This document shows positions 11,398-24,300 of a stretch of DNA of 64,000 nucleotides, piece after piece. The stretch's first letter is position 1; each line of letters opens with the position of its first letter. Under the pieces are notes generated by a model, which saw only the letters and a list, made by a program, of their open reading frames with translations, had not been told where the DNA came from and ran no database searches. This DNA comes from Ottelia alismoides. Its lineage: Eukaryota; Streptophyta; Magnoliopsida; Alismatales; Hydrocharitaceae. Made by a program: the position numbers and the translations under genes. The stretch is from positions 558,001 to 622,000 of the forward strand of contig JAZKJV010010541.1 in NCBI GenBank assembly GCA_037367405.1. The letters run 5' to 3'.

Positions 11398-14300
11398 TGA
11401 ACCCTAGATTGCCCCCAGTTAATCGTGTGGAATTAACTTTTAAATTTGTTCATTGCAGTCGGGCAAAATATATTTTCCACAAAAATAATTATATGAAACC
11501 AACCATGTCTCATAAAAATCAAACAAATATCCACAATGTTATTCATAAGTTGTTGTACAATATGTAATTTTTATAATAATAAATTGATGACAAATGAGAT
11601 GTAAATTAATGTACAAAGCCAGAGGTATGAATGCAAGACAGAAATAAAATTAATAAGAAATAATTATGCTGACTGGGAAAAAATATAATTACCTAAACTT
11701 GGGGAAGCGTATATGCAATTTCTTCAAAGGGGCACATGCTTTGCACGTACCTCTTGGAATGTTGGACGTGCTTGGGGTTTGCGGAGATGGGGAGGGGCAG
11801 GCTACAGATACCCTAACAACCATGTGCCTTGCACGTGAGGGGGAATAAAGCTCAAGGGGGTCGAGCATTCTGCTCCAATGGCAGTGGCACGAGTCCAACT
11901 AGGGCCGTCGACGATGGTTCTGGCTCCCACCAAAGGTGCGACAACTGAATGATGGTGGTGTGGGCTTCTTGAGATTGTTGGCGTAGGGGTGATCTCCCCG
12001 GTCGATACACTACACAGGAAAATTATGGAGGTTGACTGCGGGGATGTGTGTGAGGTCTTGTAGGAGATTCAGTGCATGGCGGATGGTAGATGGTTACGTG
12101 GTGAAGGTTGTGCTGGCTGGATCAGAGGTTCACAGGGGCTGACGATGGAGGCGCTTGGTGATGACCGAGAGATGCGAGTTGAGGAAGGACAACATTTGAC
12201 GTGACAAGCTTGAGCTGGGGGAATGTGCACGAGGTCTAGCAGGCTGGAGAAGCCTCGAAGGAGTGGAGGACCTACGGTTAGCGATGCATGGTGAGAATGC
12301 ATTGTGGGTGAAGCGGCTGAAGGCAGAGGCGGGTCACAGGGTGAAGGTGGTTGGAGAAGGGTGTGAGAAGACAAGAGGACTAGGGATGTGGAGAGATAAC
12401 GACCTGCTACTTGGAGGCAAGTTGACCGTGGAGGATGGGAGGGACGGTCAAGAGTTGATGGAACAAAAGGGGAGCGATGGCGGAGCATAAAGATGGTGAT
12501 GATGGCGATCGGAGTGGATCGAAGGAGTGGGAACGACGAGCGAGTGAATCAGCGGAGATAATAGGGGATGAAGCAAAGAAAGGGAAAGAAGAAGAAGAAA
12601 AGTAAAGCAGATTTAACTGGGGGCGTATGGAATAGCCTGGGAGGGAGGTCCACGGAGGAGCACCTCAGGTCGTTGCTCGACAACGCGGTAGAGATGGAGC
12701 TCGGTGTGTTGGATGAACTCACGACGACGAAGGATTTACTCCTACACTGGATCTCACCTAGAGTGGCATGATCTTCACTCAACCAAGGATCCGACCGAGT
12801 TGTCATTGAGATCAACTGGAGCTCAAGGCACTCTCTCTCAGTGGCCGATGAAGATGATGGGAAGCGAGGCGCGTGTCTTTATAGGTGGTTGGAGCAAAGA
12901 CGAGGAAGGCGGCGGTGTATTTTGTGGAGAGATAGGAGTTTGCGGGTAATGTAGGTGAAGGTGGCGGGCGTGGGATGATAGGAGACCAAAGGTGGGAGGG
13001 GGAGGTTGCAAGCATGGGTCTTGCGGGTTAGTTAGAGAAAGGGAGAGGGAGAGGGAGAACGAGAGAGAACTGCGGGGGAGAGAAGTGCTGGCTGTCTAGG
13101 GGAGAAAGTTTACGTGCATGGAAAGAGCAAGGGAGGATAGAGAGTGATGAGAGAGAGAGAAAAGGGGGTGTGTGAGGGGTGAAGCCACGTGGGTTGCATG
13201 GGAGATTTGAAAAGAGAGAAAGAGCGAGAAGAGAGGAAGAGGGTGTACGTGAGAGGAGAGGAAGAAAAATATGAGAGGAGAAAGAGACTAAGGGAGGAGA
13301 GAGAGGGGAAAAGAGGGGTGCCACGTGGCATGCGGGGATGCGGACACATGGTAAAATAATTGAAATTAAATGAAATTAATAAATAAATAGAAAAAAGTTA
13401 AATAATAATAATATATATTAAGATAAATATATAACTAAATGAAATAATTAAAATAAATATTTATTAAAATAGATATTTAAATAATAATTAAAGTAATAAA
13501 TAAATAAAGATAAAATGAAAAGTAAGTAAAATAAAATAAAAAACTAAAATTATGAAATAAATAAATTAATTAAAAAGGGGGTGACACGTGGGGCCTCTAG
13601 GAGTGGCCACGTGTTGCTCCTAGGAAAATAAAAAATAAAATCAAATGTAAAATCAAAATAAATAACAAAAAGGGTCAAATCAATAAGTGGTCAACATGAA
13701 AGTTTCTCATCTTGACGAGATCTACAACTTTTATGAAGGATTGAAAATCAAAATAAATTATATGTACAAAGTGTATTTTTGGATGGTATCTTATATGTAT
13801 AAAATACCATATCTTTAAAATTTTTAATTTTTTTATCACTTTTAGATAAGAAAAAAATAAAAATAAAATTAGGGAAAATATGATAGGAATATTTACAACT
13901 TAATCTATTTTTTTGGATTTATAAAAATTATGAAAATAAAAAGATAAAATAAAGGGTAGTTTGTTCATTATGTACAATATACAAAAGGGGCCTAAAATCC
14001 AAGTTTCACATACGATCTCAATTTTTATGTAATTGGTCTTATTTTAAAGGTCATTGAATGTATATTACTTTAAAAGTGAGTAGACCTAAATCGGACACTA
14101 CATGAGAGAGATATGTGCATTTTCGTCCATCTATCTAAGAATTAGGTTTTGGGTTTATTTGTCAATATTTCAAGTTAGTAATTTTTTTATATTTTTTTCT
14201 TTTATTTTTGTTAGTAATGTGTACACAATAGATTGATTTTATTGGATTTGGAGTTAGTATAAAATAGATACAAATAAGTGAAGTTAGCTATTATACAGGT

Positions 14301-14476
14301 GAATATGTACACAGATTTTCATGCTTCTTATTTATGCAAATATGAATGCTAAAATGCACATATTATTTACACATGAATGAATGCTAATTATGCAATATAA
14401 GTGATGAAATGCAGCTAATTACTCGGGAACGAAGCTCTATTTTAAACTTTTAGAGTGATGGATCACAGATGCATCA
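11398..14476 (-). repeat. Solo Athila-like LTR inserted in E's gag
   Basis: About 3.08 kb on the opposite strand to E. Its minus-strand 5' terminus TGATGCATC at 14476 matches the TGATGAATT and TGATGAAAC termini of the LTRs at 21372 and 44061. Inside are a GC-rich block (about 11700-13350), a purine-rich run (13020-13325), a pair of CACGTG boxes (13580-13625) and the same tail as 130-915. Gag-like sequence stops at its left edge and proline-rich gag-like sequence resumes at its right. No internal region is present, so it is a solo LTR. The left edge is uncertain: TG candidates at 11398 and 11410 are both reasonable, and no 5-bp duplication is evident. Confidence 0.7.
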
Positions 14477-15650
14477 CAGTCTCACCCACCACCAACCGAG
14501 ATCATCGAGGAAGTGCCTCCTCCTTTTGTTGAAGTAAATGCTATATGATACCGTCAGTTATACCAACGTCCCCCAACCGTCTACAAATGTCGCATTCCCA
14601 CCAACCCCACAACACAGTCAGAACACTACCCGTCCCAACATCAGAGACTGCATTAGTCATACGACCGACGGGACCGATACTAAGTGAATCAACAAGGTAC
14701 ACAGTACCAACATGCACCTCAATAGTATCGACAACAGTACCAGGCCCCACAGGGCCATTCTTAGAAGCGACACTCACAGTCATCTAGCTTTCAGACCTAA
14801 CCCATTGATATCCAACAACAGATGCTCGAGGAGATGCTCTCTTTTTAGAATGAACTTCAGGATCTACAGGATGATGTGAATCGCTTATCCCGTTGGAGAG
14901 ATGAATAGACAACTCCTGCTGTAGCCATTCCATCCCAAGTTCAAGCAGACCCTAACGACTTAAAAAAATCTCAATGTCATCAACATGGAGGTCAGGTAAA
15001 CTTTTCAAACTCACCTAGATCTGAACATGAGATCCTTTCCTTTGGCAATATCAATGCTATGTCACTTAGGAGCGGAAGTATTGTGGCCATGCCTGACCAG
15101 GAAAGAGAAATGTTGTGAAATGACTTGGGAGTTCAACCAGATGATACTTCCTAAGATGAAGAAGAGTGAAATATGGATTCACTGCCATATCCAAGGAGCT
15201 CAAGGATTCCCGCTCAGGAGAAGGGAAAAGCACCGATAGAGTCTACAGAGAACCTTGCACCACCAGTCGCAGTTGATTCGCCTTTGTCATCTATTCTGCA
15301 ACCTCATGTAGATGAATTTTATTTTTATGATTAGTTGAAGAATAAATATCATTATAATAAGAAATCCATTTCTAATAAATCAAAGCACAATGTTCCTATT
15401 TTTGATTCAGGGTCTTTATCTCATGTCTCGACTGCTTCCATTCCTTTCCCTTGTGCTCATACGAGAAGAAAGCACAAACCGTTCCATTCCTTTCCCCTGG
15501 CACAATGTTGTCAAGAAAACATCACAATTAAGGTTCCATTTGATCAGCATGTGGCCAACAATCCTTGTTTCAGAAGTACTTGAAAATTTGATGCATTCCT
15601 ACCAAGACTCCTAGGAAGAAACAAAATCAATTTGTGGAGACACATGTCTT
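14477..15650 (+). pseudogene. gag C-terminal region of element E, resumed after insertion
   Basis: This stretch follows the solo LTR and precedes the protease. Its first frame reads SQSHPPPTEIIEEVPPPFVE, a proline-rich segment of the kind that follows the gag core. An 80-codon open frame at 14545-14787 is threonine/proline-rich and also open on the other strand, so it is weak evidence of coding. No zinc knuckle is visible. Confidence 0.45.
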
Positions 15651-15654
15651 AACA

Positions 15655-16080
15655 GTTGACACTACCCATTGTGTCAAAAATTGGCAATACCAAGGAAAAG
15701 GTGAGACATGGGTGCTCACTATGTGGAGAGTCGCATCGACTGCATTGCATTTTCAAGTACTCTCCTAGATAACGGTTCTTCAATCAATATTTTGCCATTA
15801 GCATTGTATTATGGATTTGAGTGAGGACCACTCAGAAAATCATCACATCTACTAAGCGAGAAGTGAAGAATGTTGTTATATTGGTTGAGGGGAAAGAATA
15901 CAACAATGTCTTCACTGACCTTGATATGGAGACCCCCAATAATTAGAAAGAATATCATATCATTCTTGGGCGGTCATTCTTGAGGATCACAGGAGCAGTA
16001 TTTGATTATGTCATGGGAATGATGAAGTTCCATTCTCCAGGTGGAGAAGTGGACTTAGAGATGAAGCAAACAAAATAGCA
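15655..16080 (+). pseudogene. Aspartic protease of element E
   Basis: The active-site segment reads LLDNGSSINILPLALYYGF (15762-15818), the DNGSS form common in plant gypsy proteases. Further on, YHIILGRSFLRITGAVFDY (about 15955-16010) is the conserved ILGR(P/S)FL segment near the protease C-terminus. The enzyme would mature Gag-Pol inside the particle. The frame has stops, for example before the ILGR segment, so it is not functional. Confidence 0.7.
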
Positions 16081-16819
16081 AAGACCCTACTCCGAATCTA
16101 GCACCGAGTACGCAGAATCTTTAGAGGCGGAGTACAAATTGATTAACACAACTGGACTTTGGCAAGAAACTCCAGCAGGACAGATCGAGAACCTCTCATC
16201 TGGAGAGAATGTAGTACACAGTGTAGTTTTCCATGTGTTGCCTGATTTACTTAGAGACATATATGACTATACACTTGGCGACAAAAGAGATACCTTTGGT
16301 TCTATCAGCCCCTTCTTCTTCGGGACAGTCAATGGACATAGGTGACGAGTCGGGCGTGGCTTTACCCAAATTACCGCACTACATTTGCAATCCGACTCAC
16401 CTTTCATCAGAGTTTGTAGCCATCACATTACAGATTGATCCACCATCATCCAACATAGATCCGAACTCAGATGCCATTAAACCGGATCTAATTGATGATA
16501 CATATTTGCTTAAGCTGAAACCACTTCCTCCTACACTCAAGTAGGCATTTCTTGTGGGACCCAAAGAGAAAACCCCATGTGATCATTAGCTCAACATTAA
16601 CTGTACTTAATGAATCCAATTTACATGAGGTTCTTGAACGGAACCGCAAGGCCATTGGCTGGACAGTGTCGGATCTCTTGGCGGATCAACCCCACTCTAT
16701 GCTCTCACCAAATATATGTCGAGGATAATGTGAGACCTTCCTGTGAGTTTCAGAGAAGACTAAACATTAATCTCTGGGAAGTAGTTAAGAAACAGATTGA
16801 GAAATGGTGTAAAGCATAG

Positions 16820-17620
16820 TTTATATACCCTATTTCTCACTCAAAGTTGGTGGCCCCGCTTCATGTTGTCCCGAAGAAGTCGCGAATCTAGATGGTCACC
16901 AATGAGGAGGGGGTAGACATCGCGACATGAGTACCCACATCGTGGTGCATCTGTGTCGACTATTGGAGCCTGAGTGCCGTGACCAAGAGAGATCACTTTC
17001 TCCTGCCATTCATTGCTCAAGTTTTGGAGAGACTTGTAGGGAAAGCATTCTTCTGTTTTTTTGATGGGTACTTTGGTTACAATGAGGTAGACAACTCTTG
17101 AGGACCAGGACAAGACCACATGTACATGTTCTTTCGACACTTACCTATTTAGGCACATGCCATTCAAGCTCTGCAATGCCCCTGGCACATTACAGCAGTG
17201 TATGATCGTTGTATTTGCCAAAATGGTGGGCGACTTCTTGGAAGTCTTCATAGATGACTTCTCAGTCCATGGTGATTCTTTATTAGAGCACTTGGATCGA
17301 GTACTCAAAAATGTAGGGTGGTAAATTTGGTACTCTCATGGGAGAAAAGTCATTTCATGGTGATAGAGGGTATCTTGATGGGGCACATCATCTCCAAAAT
17401 GGGAATGGAGGTTGACCCTGCCAAGGTGGATGTGATCAATAAAATTGAGCCACCAACCAAAGTTAAGTTAGTGCGGTCATTCTTAAGGCATGTCAGATTT
17501 TATCGTAGATTTATTCATGATTTTTCAAAGATTGCCCACCCATCGAGTGAGTTCTTAGGGAAAGACATCGAGTTCATTATCGATCACAAGTGTCTAAAAG
17601 CCTTTAAGCTTCAAAAAAAA
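16820..17620 (+). pseudogene. Reverse transcriptase of element E
   Basis: It starts at FIYPISHSKLV and passes through HVVPKKSRI, CVDYWSLSAVTKRDHFLLPF and FCFFDGYFGYNEV (motif A with its aspartate). After a frameshift near 17138 it continues with FRHMPFKLCNAPGTLQQCM. The active site FIDD is at 17247-17258 and is intact; FIDD replaces YxDD in Athila-type RTs. The thumb/connection part (17318-17623) holds GHIISKMGMEVDPAKVDVI. At least four in-frame stops lie upstream of the frameshift. Both catalytic motifs survive although the frame is destroyed. Confidence 0.85.
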
Positions 17621-18160
17621 TAAAATTTACAAATCACCCATTTTACAAGCTCGCGATTGGTCTCTTCCCTTTGAGATCATGACCGATAATCAGATTTTAC
17701 AATCGAAATTGTGATAGGACAAAGGTGTTATGGGATACCATATGCGATTCACTATTGAGCAATGATTTAGATGTGCACAGAGAAATTATACGGTAACTGA
17801 AAGGAAATGCTAGTGGTAGTTTGGGCCCTAGATACTTTCAAATCATATATATTGGCCTCCAAGGTGATGATTTTTACTGACCACACAACAATCTGATGCC
17901 TAATTGAAAAGAAGGACGCGAAGGCACATCTTCTGAGATGGATATTATTAATCTAGGAATTTGATTTGGAAATTAAGTATAAACCTAGAATGAAGAATGT
18001 TGTGGCGGATCATCATTCCCGGATTGAAAAGAATGATAATCCTGATATTGAACCAATTCGAGAGACCTTCCTAGACCGGTCAGTTTGTGCTAATGACTCA
18101 TTCCCTTGGTACGCCAAGATGGTGAAATATCTTGTCTCCAAGCAAGTTCCTCAAGGTTGA
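17621..18160 (+). pseudogene. RNase H of element E
   Basis: The block after RT contains ILQARDWSLPFEIMTDNQ, then FKSYILASKVMIFTDHTTI, KKDAKAHLLRWILLI and FDLEIKYKPRMKNVVADHHS. This is the standard gypsy RNase H order (TDAS..., SYL..SK..VYTDH, L.RW.L.LQEFD, N.VADALSR). Stops interrupt it, for example after TDHTTI. It would degrade the RNA template during reverse transcription. Confidence 0.8.
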
Positions 18161-19313
18161 TCTAACAGCAGAATTGATCGACTGAAGTTAGATTTGAGGA
18201 AATAACATTAGGATGATTCGTTCCCTTTCTTTAGGAGTTGTATTCTGTCTAGCAAAGGTGTATTCCTCAGGATGAATACTAGAGTGTCCTCACACACTAT
18301 CAACACTTGAGGCTAGAGGAAACCATTCAGGAAAGAGAACCGCGCAAAAGGCACTCAAATGTGGATTTTACTGGTCGACCTTGTTTAGAGATGCCAATGA
18401 TTTTGTACGGTCGTGCTTTATTTGTCGGAGAACGTGAGGGAATGTTGAATATAGAAATGAAATTCCCATGCAACCGATGAATTTTTGTGATTTTTTGATG
18501 CACGAAGAATTGATTTTATCGGTCCCTTTCCCAACAGTAATTGATATGAGTACATCTTGTTAGTGATTGATTATTTGTCAAGGCGGGTGGAGGCTATCCA
18601 GACCCGAATCGCATATACAAAGACTATCTATAAGTTTATCAATGATCATATCATTACGAAGTTCGAAGTTCTGAAGATTTTGATTTATGATGGAGGTAGC
18701 CACTTTGTGAACAAAGAAATGAGATCATTGTCTAAGGACTATAAATTCAAGCACGGAGTAGCCAATCCTTACCACCCACAGTCTAATGCCATGGAGGAGG
18801 TTTATAATAGAGAGGTGAAGAGTATTCTTCAGAAGTTGGTTCGTCATGATCGGAAGAACCAGCCTCAGCTTTTAGACCATGTTTTGTTGTCCTATAGGAC
18901 ATCCTACAAGACTCCACTTTGTATGTCACATTGTAGGATGATCTATGGCAAGCCATTCCATTTCCCAAAAAGCTAATTAATAAATCAGAGTGGGTGATTA
19001 AAAGATTAATTCGAGTTGTCACCTTGGGAAGTTGTGCCGTGACTTGAATCTAAATATGCTAATAGGAATCTGTAATCGGGCATATGACAACAGTGTGTTC
19101 TATAAGGACAAGGTCAAGCGATGGCATGATAGACATGTTGGGCATAAAACCTTTATCCCTGGGAAAAAATGTGGTTGTTCAATGCCCATGTAAATATTTT
19201 TCACAGAAAACTCAAATCAAAATGGACAGGTCCCTACATTGTCATAGATGTGCACGATAATGGAAATGTTGATATTGTTGAGCTTAAGGCGGTGCACAAC
19301 CTTTTTTAGTGAA
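18161..19313 (+). pseudogene. Integrase of element E
   Basis: The N-terminal zinc-binding half survives as KCGFYWSTLFRDANDFVRSC followed by FICRRT (about 18355-18435). The core at 18557-18976 is open for 139 codons. It keeps all three acidic residues: VIDY, YDGGSHF and PQSNAMEEVYN, with 35 residues between the second Asp and the Glu. The C-terminal part continues to a conserved end (KWTGPYIVIDVHDNGNVDIV, about 19222-19281). Stops break the N- and C-terminal parts. This is the best preserved catalytic centre in the window. Confidence 0.85.
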
Positions 19314-19535
19314 TGGGCAATTGTTGAAGCCGTATGTCGATTCTAAATAAAGTTAACCCTAGTCGAGGTCATAGACTTCATGCAAAGGGAGCACATTGAA
19401 GACTCATCAAACCACCCTACATGAAGAGAAGTAGTCAGACACAAGTTGTACAGATCATCTTTATTCTTCACACCTTTCAATTGTACATTCTCCTTGTTTA
19501 TTAAAAAGATCTCATATGTTCCCCACCGTTCTTCC

Positions 19536-19563
19536 ATACTTAGGCTAACCAAAGCCTAAGTAT
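19536..19563 (+). other. Hairpin at the first polypurine-like motif of E
   Basis: A perfect 11-bp inverted repeat (ATACTTAGGCT / AGCCTAAGTAT) with a 6-nt loop lies just after pol and overlaps the motif CTAAGTATAGGAGG. Confidence 0.5.
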
Positions 19564-21342
19564 AGGAGGACCCAATGCCCGGTGTATATTCTCTCCTCAT
19601 TCACTTCTCCCCTTGTCCCCCTCATTTTCGCCCTTTTTTTATACTTAGATTGTCCACAAGCTAATATAGGGGCCTGGCTGACTTCTATTTTTATTGTTCT
19701 TTTTCTTTTTCACTCTCTTACGCTTAGTCCGAGCTATGTCTTCTCTACGATTCTTGTGCTCTGAGGACATAGCACTCGCTAAGTATAGGGGTGTGTATAT
19801 ATACTCTGTATATATTTTACCCTTAGCTCGTACTTTTGTGTAAGTCTATATTTTATTTATGGGATGGGTAACTTACTTTTAAATAAGCATGAAAATAAAA
19901 TTTTTTGCAACTAACATTGTCTGTGTTCAATTATGTATGCAACCAAAGTTTTGAAAATTGTCTTATTATTCATTTTTACATTAAAAAATAAAAAAATCTA
20001 TAATTGAAAAAATCTCTCAGAAAGAAAATATTAAAAAAATGGGAAAAAACATTTTGCACATGTGCATTTCATTTAGCATTTCATACATCCACGTATTCTT
20101 TAGTTGGATGTATCCCTAACACTTACCGTCTCACACAAGACTTTTGAAGTTTAAGAATACTTGGCTTACTATGTTTTAAAATTCAGAGTTAACCGGCCTT
20201 AGTCATTAGGGTCTACGACTTAATTACTTACATTCCCCTAGTTTGAAAAATGTGTGTGCTATATTGCATACTTAGTCTCTACCTTAAAAGAACATGATCA
20301 ACACCTCACTTGCGTGAATGTAGTTGTGATGGGATGAGTTGAGATTTCACTTGAGGAACTAGGATGAGGTATTTGAGTGTGTACCCGATTTTATGATGCT
20401 CGAGGATGGCATAAAATCAATGACGACTTCATGAAACCTAAGAGCCGACACATTCAACTAGTATTAGAAAAATGTTTTTATACTAATCTCTTTATATAAA
20501 ACCTATGTGCCAGGGTGTAATGAAACCTGATTAATTCTTGATCAGTGTATGCCAACTTTGTAAAAGCAGTGGATCTAGACAAGCATGAATGAAATAAATT
20601 TCGAGACAAGTTCTCTCATACAAAGAAAAACTTTCTCATTACAAATACAAACTCAAAGAGCTTCCATCAAAGGTGAGTGCTCCCAACCATATCATAGTGT
20701 CCACTTGGACCAAAGCTATTAGGACCAGGAGTTAGGCTAGCACCCAAAAAGGGCTCTGCATCTTATGGTGATACAAGTCTGGGGGTTGAAGTTACGATAG
20801 GTACTCAAGCGAGACACACCCCTGTGTACTCTCAAGAAAACAAGTGCAGACGACTCCAAACTCTCTGACGGACGCATCGGTCAACAACCTAAAGCACCTG
20901 CATTGAGTTAATAAGGCACTCAAGTGGATCATTGTTCCAATGAAAGGGAGAGAAGAAATTACATAATCATATGCCCTCCATCAAATGGCATTCCATCTAC
21001 TCTTTTAAGACTGACAACTAAAGAGACGGTGGATTGTTTGCAAAAACTAATTTATTCCCTATGTGTTGAGGATTGGGTTTTTAGGAGAGACTCTAGGAAT
21101 GTGACCTTGGGTGATGCTTGACTCTACTCTTGTGACTGCAATCAACACTAAAATGTCATATCATTACTATATATGTATTCAAATTGAATCTCAAGACTAG
21201 AGATGTTGGATACATTTTGACTAGAGCTTCGTTCAGTTTGGAATTTTGGGATCACTAAAATCAAGAGTTTTCAACGGATCAAGTCTTCTATTCGACATGC
21301 ACAATCAAGGATTAATCAGAGTAAATCATTCATTCTCAAGTT

Positions 21343-21371
21343 GCTCGGAGACGAGCATGATTATAAATGGT
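21343..21371 (+). promoter_or_regulatory. Decayed polypurine tract of element E
   Basis: CTCGGAGACGAGCATGATT followed by ATAAATGGT adjoins the LTR start. In D the same position reads CTCGGGGACGAACATAGTTT and then AAGTATAGGGGGA. The shared CTCGG.GACGA.CAT word fixes the alignment. Confidence 0.6.
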
Positions 21372-24300
21372 TGATGAATTTGTTATTCATCACTCTAAAA
21401 GAGATTAATTAAGCTCGATTCCCCAACATTCATTGGTATATCATCATTTAAATTGCATTATTAACATCCATTCATGTATAAATAATAATTGCATTTTATC
21501 ATGCATAATTACATAAAATGAGAAGCCAAAAATCACAGCCCATGACCTGTAAAATGAACTAACTTCCCCAATTTTAATTTAATTCATGTTAAATAAACAT
21601 CACCTGACACCACCTCTATTGTATACATATTAGTAACAAGAAATAATGAAAAATACAAAAAGAATCACTAACATAAATAGTTGGCTCACAAACTGAAACC
21701 ATAATTCAGAATTTCCAGACTAAGATGTCTATATCTCCCTCATACAATGTCCAATTCAATCCTACTCATGCACATTCAATTATCTTCAAAATAAGGCCAA
21801 GTTCAAAGAATCACATTTCTCATGTGAAAGTTGGATTTTGGGCCTCTTTTGTACATTGTCTATTTTCCTCATTTTTGATACGATATTTTATGTACATAAT
21901 TAACTTTTTTTGTTTTATTTCTTTTTCATTTATGTTCTTTGACAAAAGTTTTATTAAAATGTGTAAAAATCCAAATCCAAAATAAGCTTGAAGTTATAGA
22001 AAGCGACTTAGTCTGAATCCTCATTGACAGTGTATACAATAAGCCCTCTTTATTTTATTTCTCTATTTTCTTAACTACAAAAATACAAAAAATAGAGTAA
22101 TGTGTAAATATATGTATTTTATTTTATTTTTTCCCAAATTTTATCTCATTTAAAAAATAACAAAGAAATTACAAAACCAAAAAATGAGGTATTCTATGCA
22201 CATAGATTACCACCAAAAATACCACTATGTGTAAATGACCTATTTTGGTTTTTGTCTCTTCATGATATTGTAGATCTCATTGGGACGAAAAAATTTTGTG
22301 AAGAAACTTTTTCAATACAAGGTCGTTTGCTATTTCTTTTCTATTTGTCTTTGTATTTTAGTTTTTGATTTTTCTGGGAGTGACACATGGCAACTCCTAG
22401 GGCAGCCACGTATCACCCATTTTTGGACTTTTTTATATTTCGATTTATTTAATTAAAATAAAAATAGTAATCATTTTAAAAAAATTACAAGGTGGTGAGA
22501 TCTGGGCCGCTCGATCTCGGCCAATCGGATGGCCCATTTTTTCCTTCTTCCTCATGTGATTTTATCCGCCTCCTCGATCACCAATCGTCATTCCTGATCT
22601 TCATCTCCTCAGCCGATCTTGCCACCGGCTTCCTTATCCGTGTTGCCTCTCCCCATCGAACCCATCACCGGTCTCCTCCTTTTTTCGCACCTCGTCAATT
22701 CTAATCACCATCACCTTTCACAGATCCCCTTCCTCATTCGCTCGCACCTCCGTTGCCTTACCCTCTATTTAACCCCAACGCCTGCAACCTTCAAGATCAT
22801 CTGTCAATTCGACATAAGAAGGAAGTAGCTTGGAACCCCAATCAAAGGTGACAGCTATGCCTGGCCTTCCTCTCTGACGACACTCCAGGACGTGTGGTGA
22901 GATCTGTGGTTATTCTTAACATCGTCGCAGCCTCCTCCAAGGCTAGATTCTTTCACTGTCCTCTGCATGGCTTGAGCCGCTCAGATTTTCCTCTGCTCCG
23001 AGTACTACTCCTCCAGATTCCCCTCTTCCACGCTATCATTTTCCTCCTCCATCTATCTCCTCGCTCCACCCCATACTCCTCACATTCTGCACCTCCGCCC
23101 AATTGTGCTCCTCCGCTCGATACACCAACATCTCCACCTCGCACAACCACCACTCGACCGTACGATCTCAACAACAACATCTCAGACCGCAACATTTCGC
23201 ATGATCATCTTTCATCACCTCCACTCATGGATCGAGCAACCATCGAGGACTCCACTGCCCTCCTATCGCGCCTCTTCATCAAGAAAATGCATCTCGCCCC
23301 ACTAACTCGCAACGTCTAGCTACCTTTGTTGCTGCTTCTACTATGATGTCCCCCGGCTGTGTGTTGACCATCGTCATCATATCGGTTCAGCTGCCACTTC
23401 GAGGACCTGGGACAACCTCGTGCAGAATGTCACCTTCACCGTAGGCCACCGCCTCGAGCTCGCCTCTTGCACCCTCTATCGTACCTAGCGGCTAGACTAT
23501 TCGTCGCTCGCCATTAATGGTAGCGCCTACTACTTCAGTCGCATCTGCCTTCTAATGGTCTGCCCTCGCGCACCCCTCCTAGGCATGCCATCTTCCCCAG
23601 ACATCCCCTCTCGTGCAAGGCATGTGGGATAGGGGAATATTGCACATACATGCCCCACCTTCCAACATATCCTACAAAAGCCTCGTCGCCTAGTGGTCAC
23701 ATGAGGCACACGTGACCTGCAGGGCATTTTGCGCAAGACCCCCTCAAGCATCTACGTATTGACACCCATACCCCCATTTTTAGTCTTTTTTGTTCTATTT
23801 CAACTATTGTATTTGCATTTAGAACCTGGACTTTGGTCCACTATTCAGACATTGATTTTGCTTCATTAAATAGATCAAAATTTTGTGTATTATAGAACAA
23901 CTATTTCTTCACATCTTGGCCATTGATTCATAATTTTATGATATGTGATTATTTAATGATAATTATTTACTTAGAATCTTGCATAATTTACCCATTGTTT
24001 GTTCTTAAATTCGCCATTAATTAATCATTACTCTAAAAATTGCTAAAATTTCACATTTAATAGATTTAGTTATGTTTTATTTTATGCCCAAAAATCATGT
24101 CATCTGCATGCATAGCGCCTAAATCTTTTTTGTGATCTAAGTAATTAAATTTTAATAGGTATTTAGCTTCACATTTTTAAGGTTTAGGATTTTTCTGAAG
24201 TAGATCACATAGTGATACATATTACATAATTTTATCCCCTACAAATAAATAGTCTTTATATTTATTATAATTAATTATTGAGAATCACATTATGCACATC

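Larger units (their letters stand above)
19314..21371 (+). other. 3' noncoding tract of element E with polypurine-like motifs
   Basis: This is 2.06 kb between integrase and 3' LTR, where Athila elements often carry an env-like gene or its remains. No env-like ORF is visible. Motifs of the type CTAAGTATAGG(G/A)GG occur at 19556-19569, 19661-19672 and 19779-19791. From about 20650 to 21371 the sequence matches element D (44062-44790, minus strand) closely, including GGGCTCTGCAT, ACAAGTCTGGG, AAAACAAGTGCAGA and GTTGAGGATTGGG. It ends with a decayed polypurine tract just before the LTR. Confidence 0.65.

Noticed and set aside
11456..14481. CAGTC as target-site duplication of the solo LTR
   Set aside because: It would make the LTR start with GGG rather than TG and omit about 45 bp that other family LTRs have before the TGTAGTC-like word.
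14541..14787. Two 80-codon ORFs open on opposite strands
   Set aside because: Complementary open frames over the same bases; at most one is the broken gag tail of E.
16820..19313. Endogenous pararetrovirus (caulimovirus-like) origin for the RT/RNase H
   Set aside because: An integrase follows RNase H, and the tRNA-Asp primer site and paired LTRs show a Ty3/gypsy element.
19314..21371. Possible env-like gene of an Athila element
   Set aside because: No ORF over 70 codons and no signal peptide or membrane segment pattern; the tract matches noncoding sequence in D.
22894..23319. 141-codon ORF in a GC-rich block
   Set aside because: Low-complexity, rich in S, P, L and H, and located inside E's 3' LTR. 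Open frames on both strands are a composition effect.
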